From positions 1 to 37,125 of the IMG/VR virus record IMGVR_UViG_3300042891_000592: a DNA stretch of 37,125 bases; one strand, 5' to 3'. The position numbers and the translations under genes were made by a program. This document shows, piece by piece, positions 30,035-37,125 of the stretch. Each line of letters begins with the position of its first letter. Within the stretch, counting starts at the first letter, position 1. The stretch is from a virus. The notes under the pieces are model-generated. The model was not told the origin of the DNA and searched no databases. It saw only the letters and a list, made by a program, of their open reading frames with translations.

Positions 30035-33000
30035 ATGAGTGCAACCGACAGACAAAATAGATTATTAGTAGCTGAAGATTGGAAAAAAGTATACCAATCT
30101 TTTAAAAATGCAGATTTTCAAAGTTATGATTTTGAAAATTTAAGACGTACAATGGTCGATTATATTCGCCAAAATTATCCAGAAGATTTTAATGATTATA
30201 TTGAAAGTTCCGAATACCTAGCATTGCTTGATGTTATTGCATTTTTAGGACAAAGTGTAGCATTTCGAGTAGATTTAAATGCTCGTGAGAATTTTTTAGA
30301 ATTAGCAGAGCGTCGTGATAGTGTATTGCGATTAGCAAGATTAATTAGCTATAATGCAAAAAGACATATACCTGCATATGGATTGTTAAAATTTACTTCA
30401 GTACAAACATCTCAAAATATCTTAGATAGCAACGGTCGTAATTTATCTGGACAATCGGTTGTTTGGAATGATTCATCAAATGCTAACTGGTACGATCAGT
30501 TTATTAAAATAATAAATGCAGTAATGGATCCTACTCAACAGTTTGGAAACCCATCTGATAAGGATACAATTTACGGAATCCCAACTGAAAAATATACATT
30601 AAACACGACAACATCCGGAGTACCGTTGTATTCTTTTACTAAAACTGTAGCAGGTCGTGTAATGAATTTTGAAGTTACAAGTTCGACATTTACAGGACAG
30701 AATTACGTATACGAAGAAGCTCCAAAAGTAGGTAGAAAACTATCGTGTATTTTTAGAAATGACGGACAAGGATATGGAAGTGCAGGAACCGGATTCTTTT
30801 TAAATTTTACACAAGGAACATTAGCATCGTCTGAGTTTACAGTTACACAACCACGTAGTAATGAAATTGTTGATGTTGGTACAACTGGGATTAATAATAC
30901 CGATGTATGGATGTATCGATTAGATAAAACCGGTGCCGAGTTAGATGAAAATTTATGGACTAAAGTTTCAAATTTTGAAGGTAACAATATTATCTATAAT
31001 AGTGTTAATAAGAGTATTAGAAATATTTATAGTGTAACAACCCGAGCAAGCGATGCGATTAGTTTAAATTTTAGTGATGGAACTTTTGGAAATAAACCGT
31101 TAGGTACATTTAAAGTTTATTATAGAACTAGCAATGGTATTTCGTATTCAATTAATCCGCGTGACATTAAAAATGTGTCAATATCTATCCCATATACTTC
31201 TAATTTAGGAAAGAAGGAAACATTAACACTGTCTTTATCATTAGCAACTGCAGTAACTTCTGCGGAAGAGGCAGAAACTAATGCACATATTAAAGCAAAT
31301 GCACCGTCTACATTTTATACACAAAATAGAATGATAACCGGAGAAGATTACAATATTGCGCCATTAAGTGTAAGTCAGCAAGTTTTAAAAGTAAAAGCTG
31401 TTAATCGATCATCGAGTGGTATTAGTAGATATTTTGATTTAGTAGATCCAACTGGGAAATATAGTTCTACAAATTTATTTGCCGACGATGGTGTAATATA
31501 TACAGAAGATTATCAAATTACTGATTCGTTTTCATATTATAGTAAAACAGATATTGAAGGGGTTATCTATAATATAGTAAATTCTCTTCTTAAAAAATCA
31601 GAGTTACGTAATTTTTATTATTCTCATTATCTTTCAGAATTCCCTCCGTTAGGATCAACGTTTTATTGGGAAGCTAATGTAACAACATTAGGATGTGTTA
31701 AACGAACTGGAATCGGGTCAATTGCACAAGTTGGGCCAACACAATCGATCCCTGATGACTTGAGATACATTAGAACAGGTGCATTAGTTAAATTTATAAG
31801 TCCTGTAGGAAAGTATTTTAATACATTCTTAGATAATGCATTAACAGACATACCCGAAAATACAAATATGTCTGATATTCCTGGTGCAGTTGATTACCTT
31901 TGGGCCGCAGTTGTAAGTGTAGACACTGCAATTGCAGGACAGTCATTAACTGGTATAACGTTAAACGTGAAGATACCATCTAATGCTTATGTTTATCAAA
32001 TTATTCCTCAATTTAGAGCTGCATTAGAAACAAGTGTAATTTTAACAATGATAGATTTAATATTTGAAAATAAAGCTTTTGGTTTAAGTTACGATGCATT
32101 AACACAAAGTTGGAAAATTATTTACGAATCTAACATAAATTATCTATCATCGTTTTCGTTAGGAAATCAAAGAGACGTAACAGCAACCCAACAAGATGCA
32201 AGTTGGATGTTACTATTTACAACTAACAATGAAAAGTATATTTTAACAAGTCGAGAAACTAGATACATTTTTGAAAGTGATAAACAACTAAGATTTTTTT
32301 ATGATAAAAATGATGTTATTTCAAAAACTATATCAAGTTCTGTAGTTCGAGATAAGATTAATGTATTAGGGATTAATCGGCATCCGTCTAGTACAAAACC
32401 ATTTACTACTGATTTTATGTGGGACATTGTGTCTGAATATATAGGGTTAGACGGGTACGTAGATAATAAAAAAATTGTTATTTCGTTTGCTGATATCGAC
32501 GATAACGGTGTAGTTGACAATCCGGAAATGTTTAATGTAATTGTTGAACCGTTAAATTTAAACATTTTACCAAATAAGAAATATGTTATTCAAGAAAGAT
32601 ATTCGATATCAGTAGGTCAAGATGATTATCGATACTATGATAATTTTACAAATGATACTGTTAAAATTTTAAATTTAGAAACAGAAGTAGTTGATTATCC
32701 TAATTATCAATATTATTATTTTATTGATACCGGAGTAGTAAAGAAAAGAACTACTAATTCTCTTATGCTGTCAACGGACTATAAAGTATATGCCGGTAGA
32801 GACAAATTAAAGTTTCAATATATACATAATGCTAATTATGATTCTAGAATAGATCCAGGTGCTAGCAATATAATCGATGTGTATATTTTAACTAAATCAT
32901 ATGATACGTTATTTAGAAGATGGATTAACGGTTCGATTTCGTATAAACCATTACCACCGGGATCAGACGAGTTGTATAATGTTGTAGCACCGTCTTTAAA

Positions 33001-33484
33001 TTTAATTAAATCAATTTCAGATGAGATAGTATACCATCCGGTGGTTTATAAAGTATTGTTTGGTGCTGACGCAGATCCGGAATTGCAAGCAACTTTTAAA
33101 ATTACAAAAACACCTGGTCGGGTAATATCTGATAATGATGTTAAATCTCAAGTAATTGTTTCTATTAATGATTTCTTTTCGTTAGATAATTGGGACTTTG
33201 GCGACACGTTTTTCTTTACAGAGTTAGCAACATACGTTATGAATTCTGTATCGCCAAATATATCTAATTTTGTAATTGTGCCAAAACACTCTAATATTAA
33301 TTTTGGCGGATTATACGAAATTAAATCAGACAACAACGAAATTTTAATTAACGGCGCATCAGTATCTGATATTGAAATTATTTCAGGAATTACAGCAACT
33401 AACATTAAATCGTCAAACGTAACAATTGACAATAACACAATAAATCGACAATTTATAACTAGCTCAATATATGGGAGTAACTAA
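30035..33484 (+). CDS. 6: Baseplate wedge protein gp6
   Basis: Forms the inner ring of the baseplate wedges. The N-terminal block is diagnostic: FENLRRTMVDYIRQNYPEDF (residues 32-51), SSEYLALLDVIAFLGQSVAF (residues 57-76) and RVDLNARENFLELAERRDSVLRLARL. The middle has the INPRDIKNVSISIPYTS and ARNRMITGEDYN-like turn (FYTQNRMITGEDYNIAPLS), typical of the gp6/J family. At 1149 residues it is far longer than T4 gp6 (660), with extra beta-rich material in the C-terminal half. Ribosome site AGGA; its stop overlaps the next start (TAATG). Confidence 0.93.
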   Translation: MSATDRQNRLLVAEDWKKVYQSFKNADFQSYDFENLRRTMVDYIRQNYPEDFNDYIESSEYLALLDVIAFLGQSVAFRVDLNARENFLELAERRDSVLRLARLISYNAKRHIPAYGLLKFTSVQTSQNILDSNGRNLSGQSVVWNDSSNANWYDQFIKIINAVMDPTQQFGNPSDKDTIYGIPTEKYTLNTTTSGVPLYSFTKTVAGRVMNFEVTSSTFTGQNYVYEEAPKVGRKLSCIFRNDGQGYGSAGTGFFLNFTQGTLASSEFTVTQPRSNEIVDVGTTGINNTDVWMYRLDKTGAELDENLWTKVSNFEGNNIIYNSVNKSIRNIYSVTTRASDAISLNFSDGTFGNKPLGTFKVYYRTSNGISYSINPRDIKNVSISIPYTSNLGKKETLTLSLSLATAVTSAEEAETNAHIKANAPSTFYTQNRMITGEDYNIAPLSVSQQVLKVKAVNRSSSGISRYFDLVDPTGKYSSTNLFADDGVIYTEDYQITDSFSYYSKTDIEGVIYNIVNSLLKKSELRNFYYSHYLSEFPPLGSTFYWEANVTTLGCVKRTGIGSIAQVGPTQSIPDDLRYIRTGALVKFISPVGKYFNTFLDNALTDIPENTNMSDIPGAVDYLWAAVVSVDTAIAGQSLTGITLNVKIPSNAYVYQIIPQFRAALETSVILTMIDLIFENKAFGLSYDALTQSWKIIYESNINYLSSFSLGNQRDVTATQQDASWMLLFTTNNEKYILTSRETRYIFESDKQLRFFYDKNDVISKTISSSVVRDKINVLGINRHPSSTKPFTTDFMWDIVSEYIGLDGYVDNKKIVISFADIDDNGVVDNPEMFNVIVEPLNLNILPNKKYVIQERYSISVGQDDYRYYDNFTNDTVKILNLETEVVDYPNYQYYYFIDTGVVKKRTTNSLMLSTDYKVYAGRDKLKFQYIHNANYDSRIDPGASNIIDVYILTKSYDTLFRRWINGSISYKPLPPGSDELYNVVAPSLNLIKSISDEIVYHPVVYKVLFGADADPELQATFKITKTPGRVISDNDVKSQVIVSINDFFSLDNWDFGDTFFFTELATYVMNSVSPNISNFVIVPKHSNINFGGLYEIKSDNNEILINGASVSDIEIISGITATNIKSSNVTIDNNTINRQFITSSIYGSN

Positions 33485-36400
33485 TGGCTAACAACATCAT
33501 CATACCTAGAACCGAATCAACTGACACGAGCGATGACGCAACGGTTGCATCGTTTTTACCTAGGCATTATAGATCTGATGCAAATAAAAAATTTTTGCAT
33601 TCAACAATTACTCAATTAACACAGCCAGGACAAGTTAAAAAAGTTAGCGGATATATTGGAAGACAATATTCTAAGTCTACCGTTTCGGATGATGTATTTG
33701 TTAATGCTCCTACTAGAAATAGACAAAATTATCAACTTGAACCCGGATTTGTTATTGATGATATGTTAGATAATACTGTATTTTTTAAGGATTATCAGGA
33801 TTATATTAATCAACTACGAGTGTTTGGCGCAAATGTGTCGGATCACTCAAGATTAAACAAACAAGAATTTTATAGTTGGAATCCGCATATTAATTGGGAT
33901 ATGTTTGTTAATTTTCAAAATTATTATTGGATGCCACACGGTCCTGACACAATTACTATTAAGAACGTAGCTTCAACTATTGCAACTAGTACATATCAGG
34001 TAACTGTTGACACGTCAACAGCTGACAGCTCTTATATGTTTTCCCCTGACGGAATAACACGGAATCCTGTAATTGCATTATATAGAGGTCAAACTTATAA
34101 GTTTATAATTGACAGTATTGAAAATACATTTAGTATTAAGACACAGAGAACTAACGGACCTTTAAATCGATATGTAAGCCCATTGCTGATTAACAATTCT
34201 ATTCAGTCTGGTGAAATTACATTTACAGTTCCGGATAATGCGCCTGATCAGTTATTTTATGTTAGCGAAAGTAATATAGATATGGGAGGGGTGTTTAATA
34301 TTTTAGATCTAAGCGATAACAGTTACATTAATGTTGATGCAGAAATTATCGGAAAGAAGACTTATAAATTTAATAATATTAATTTAAGTAATGGAATGCG
34401 AGTTCAATTCGCAGGTAATGTATATCCTAAGACCTATGCAACTGGTAGATATTTTGTTGAAGGAGTAGGCACTAGCATACAATTAATAAATGAAAAAGAT
34501 TTAGAAATTATAACATCGTATACTACATCAAAATCGATGCTGTTTGAAAATGATTTATTTGATACAACTCCATTTAGTGATTCTACATCGTATGTAACTA
34601 ATCCGGATTATATTGTAATTAATCGAGCAAGTAACGATAGAAATTTTTGGAGTAGAAACAATAAGTGGATTCACAAAGAGGTGATTGAGAAGAGTGCGTT
34701 AGCAAACGACATACCTGCAACTTACGATCAAGCTTTTAGAGCAGTTAGACCAATTATCGAATTTGAAAAAAATTTAAAATTATTTAATTTTGGAACTCGT
34801 GCAATCGTTGATGTTGATGTAATTGATACAGTTACTCGTGATGCATTTTCAACAATTGAAGGGTCGTTAGGATATAACATCGATGGCATTAATTTAATCG
34901 AAGGACGACGAGTAATATTCACTGCAGATACCGATGTTCTTGTAACAAATAATGTATATCAAGTAGATTTTATTGATGTGTTGCATGAAGTTACTACACG
35001 AAAAATAAGCCAAACTGGAGTAATTGAGAAAGTTAACGCAATTAATTCAGGATGGACTGCAGTTGTTACAGGATTAACCTCAGTTGCAGGATTAACAGTC
35101 GGAGGGAATCTAATTGCAACTGCAGGAACCGGGCAATTATATAGCGGAACACTCGATCCTGATGTTATTAAAATAACTGCAATTCTTAGTTCTTCTAGCA
35201 TTGCATATACTATCTTAGGTGGAGCAAAACCGATTGAAGGTACGATTACTAATATTTCTACTACAATGGATACTAGTCGTCAAATCCGACTAGTGAAAGT
35301 AGCCGAACCTGAACAAAACCAAGTTGTTTTAGTAAAACAAGGTACAACATATCAAGGTAACATATTTTGGTATAACGGAGTATCGTGGAACTTAGGTCAG
35401 CAAAAAACAAAATCAAATCAAACTCCTCTATTTGATATAGTAGATGTTAATTTAGTAAGTGTCGGTGATACAAGTTCATATCCAGGTACTACATTTAAAG
35501 GCACATCGATTTTTTCTTATAAAGTCGGAACTGGAACAACAGATTTAAATTTAGGGTTTGCATTATCGTATAAAAATATTAACAATATCGGTGATATTGT
35601 TTTTAAATTTGCATTAATTAACGATGTATTCAAATACGAATTAAATGAAAAAACGATTACACAATCGATTGATACTGGATTCTTAGTTAAAACTAATGAT
35701 GATAACAGTGTACAATATGTTAACGGATGGGAAACATCTAAAATCAAAAATTCACAAGCTGCAATTCGATTATACAAGGATTCGGCTATAGTTAATAACT
35801 TTGATATTGACATTTTTGATAGTCTTCCTGATATTAATGATATTGAAATTCGTGTATATGTGAATAATGACAGAATTATATCTGCAGATCAACAGCCTGC
35901 AGCATCTACAGAAAACAATTGGCAATTAGTTTCGACTAATTCAAAAAATGTTAAATTACCTTATTATCAAATAAAGTTTAAAAACGACGTTGAGTTAACT
36001 GATATAGTATTAATTAAAGTAATTTCAATGATACCGATTAATTTAAACGGATACTATGAAATACCTATCAATGTTCAAAATAACCCGTTAAATAGTATGT
36101 TGACAGAGTTTACATTAGGTGAAGTTCGCGACCATGTTAGCAGTATAATTGATAACATTTACACACTTGGGTATTTAGAATTGCAACCTAATGTTGGTAA
36201 TCTAAGAGATTTAGGACCTGTGTCAGCTTACGGAACACGGTTTGTACAGCATAGTGGACCTGCAAGTTTGTCGTTATACCATATTACTTCTGATACTAGC
36301 AATGTAATTAGAGCAATAGAACAGTCAAGAGACGATTATTGTAAATTTAAAAAATCGTTTTTAACCGTATCTGAAACATTAGGTGTTGACACATCACCGG

Positions 36401-37125
36401 TTCACCACGTAAATTTAATACTGCAAGAGTTGTTTATTAATTTTTCTAAAACATCACCGTATTATTTTAGTGATATGATACCGTATAATGCAAAAACACA
36501 AGTTGACTTTACCGTTTCGGCTCCTGAAGATAACATTTTTTCATTGTCGGCGGTTTTTGATTTACAATCACTGTCTAGTAAAGCAGTCGGCGTATATTTA
36601 AATGATGTTCAATTAATTCACGGTAAAGAATATACATTTAATAATCAAGGATTTGTAGTAGTAACTGCATCAATAGTTGCAGGTGATGTTGTATCTGTGT
36701 ACGAATATGATAGTACTGACGGATGCTTAGTGCCAGAAACTCCTACAAAATTAGGATTATGGCCAAAATATGAACCAAAACTATTTTTAGACACCTCATT
36801 AATTACACCTAGGATGATGATACAAGGGCATGACGGTAGTCTAACATTAGCATATGATGATTTTCGTGATGAGTTATTGTTAGAATTAGAAAAACGAATT
36901 TACAATAATATTAAAGTACAATACGATCCTCATATTTTTGATTTAACAGATATTATACCGTCTTATTCTCGTAAAACTGATTACAGTTTACATGAGTTCA
37001 ATGATGTGTTAATGCCAAATTTTAATAAATGGGCAGTCGACGCAGGTGTTGATTTTTCAACATTGTTAAGTTATGATAAAACAAACTCTTTTACTTTTAA
37101 TTATAATAATCACCGTGCTCCGGAC
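33484..37125 (+). CDS. Very large baseplate-associated structural protein (gp7 position), right end cut
   Basis: An unbroken frame of 1214 codons runs off the window; I read every codon and found no stop. It starts at an ATG that overlaps the gp6 stop, so it is translationally coupled. The N-terminus has DHSRLNKQEFYSWNPHINWD and MFVNFQNYYWMPHGPDTITI (about residues 119-160), and near residue 1110 there is MMIQGHDGSLTLAYDDFRDE followed by LLLELEKRIYNNIKV; both blocks are, to my recollection, conserved in the giant protein after gp6 in marine T4-like phages. Between them lie many beta-sandwich-like segments. Gene order suggests the counterpart of T4 gp7 (1032 residues), but no direct similarity can be claimed. 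Confidence 0.75.
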   Translation, partial: MANNIIIPRTESTDTSDDATVASFLPRHYRSDANKKFLHSTITQLTQPGQVKKVSGYIGRQYSKSTVSDDVFVNAPTRNRQNYQLEPGFVIDDMLDNTVFFKDYQDYINQLRVFGANVSDHSRLNKQEFYSWNPHINWDMFVNFQNYYWMPHGPDTITIKNVASTIATSTYQVTVDTSTADSSYMFSPDGITRNPVIALYRGQTYKFIIDSIENTFSIKTQRTNGPLNRYVSPLLINNSIQSGEITFTVPDNAPDQLFYVSESNIDMGGVFNILDLSDNSYINVDAEIIGKKTYKFNNINLSNGMRVQFAGNVYPKTYATGRYFVEGVGTSIQLINEKDLEIITSYTTSKSMLFENDLFDTTPFSDSTSYVTNPDYIVINRASNDRNFWSRNNKWIHKEVIEKSALANDIPATYDQAFRAVRPIIEFEKNLKLFNFGTRAIVDVDVIDTVTRDAFSTIEGSLGYNIDGINLIEGRRVIFTADTDVLVTNNVYQVDFIDVLHEVTTRKISQTGVIEKVNAINSGWTAVVTGLTSVAGLTVGGNLIATAGTGQLYSGTLDPDVIKITAILSSSSIAYTILGGAKPIEGTITNISTTMDTSRQIRLVKVAEPEQNQVVLVKQGTTYQGNIFWYNGVSWNLGQQKTKSNQTPLFDIVDVNLVSVGDTSSYPGTTFKGTSIFSYKVGTGTTDLNLGFALSYKNINNIGDIVFKFALINDVFKYELNEKTITQSIDTGFLVKTNDDNSVQYVNGWETSKIKNSQAAIRLYKDSAIVNNFDIDIFDSLPDINDIEIRVYVNNDRIISADQQPAASTENNWQLVSTNSKNVKLPYYQIKFKNDVELTDIVLIKVISMIPINLNGYYEIPINVQNNPLNSMLTEFTLGEVRDHVSSIIDNIYTLGYLELQPNVGNLRDLGPVSAYGTRFVQHSGPASLSLYHITSDTSNVIRAIEQSRDDYCKFKKSFLTVSETLGVDTSPVHHVNLILQELFINFSKTSPYYFSDMIPYNAKTQVDFTVSAPEDNIFSLSAVFDLQSLSSKAVGVYLNDVQLIHGKEYTFNNQGFVVVTASIVAGDVVSVYEYDSTDGCLVPETPTKLGLWPKYEPKLFLDTSLITPRMMIQGHDGSLTLAYDDFRDELLLELEKRIYNNIKVQYDPHIFDLTDIIPSYSRKTDYSLHEFNDVLMPNFNKWAVDAGVDFSTLLSYDKTNSFTFNYNNHRAPD

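Noticed and set aside
1-37125. CRISPR arrays, insertion sequences, integrase or attachment sites
   Set aside because: No regularly spaced direct repeats, no transposase-like frames with terminal inverted repeats, and no integrase seen; repeats found are inside coding sequence.

Overview
This window is part of the genome of a T4-like contractile-tailed phage (myovirus). Landmark proteins are recognisable by sequence: gp23, gp22, gp21, gp67-like and gp20 for the head; gp26, gp48/54-like, gp53, gp5, gp25 and gp6 for the tail and baseplate; and gp46, gp47 and the late sigma factor gp55. The DNA is strongly AT-rich. The compact set-up (short gp23, lysozyme-less gp5, very long gp6 and post-gp6 proteins) resembles marine T4-like phages of the cyanophage/pelagiphage kind. 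The host cannot be named from the sequence.

Layout. 1-12485 (minus): a late block containing a partial structural protein, a hypothetical protein, a Vsr-like homing endonuclease, then gp23, gp22, gp21, gp67-like, a small protein, gp20 and a 1311-residue tape-measure candidate. 12550-13595 (plus): gp26 and a small ORF in its -1 frame, joined by a convincing programmed frameshift signal. 13587-14435 (minus): a membrane-active-looking protein with a possible head-targeting leader. 14436-15107: no long gene, but an apparent discrete minus-strand transcript with hairpins, two tiny ORFs and two terminators. 15108-17872: bacterial-type RNase HI, a protein with two HNH domains, and an Hjc-like nuclease. 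18253-24549 (minus): the gp55-gp47-gp46 operon, into which a second Vsr-like endonuclease and a GIY-YIG endonuclease are fitted with 4-base ATGA overlaps. 24635-37125 (plus): a baseplate operon of gp48/54, gp53, a hub candidate, gp5, gp25, gp6 and a very long protein running off the right edge.

Regulation. Two promoter classes can be read by eye. Three minus-strand promoters have TTGACT, 17 bases, then TATAAT or TATACT (host sigma-70 type); they precede gp55, RNase HI and the first homing endonuclease. Most virion gene blocks instead have an 8-base NATAAATA element like the T4 late promoter TATAAATA, which is read by gp55. gp55, encoded here from a sigma-70 promoter, would then switch on the structural blocks. 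gp21 would mature the head by cutting after L/I-x-E sites, which are visible in gp23 and near the N-terminus of two other proteins.

The observations most worth testing are the gp26 frameshift signal next to the tape-measure gene, the small structured transcription unit at 14.5-15.1 kb, the double-HNH protein with a head-targeting-like leader, and genes whose promoters would give leaderless mRNAs.
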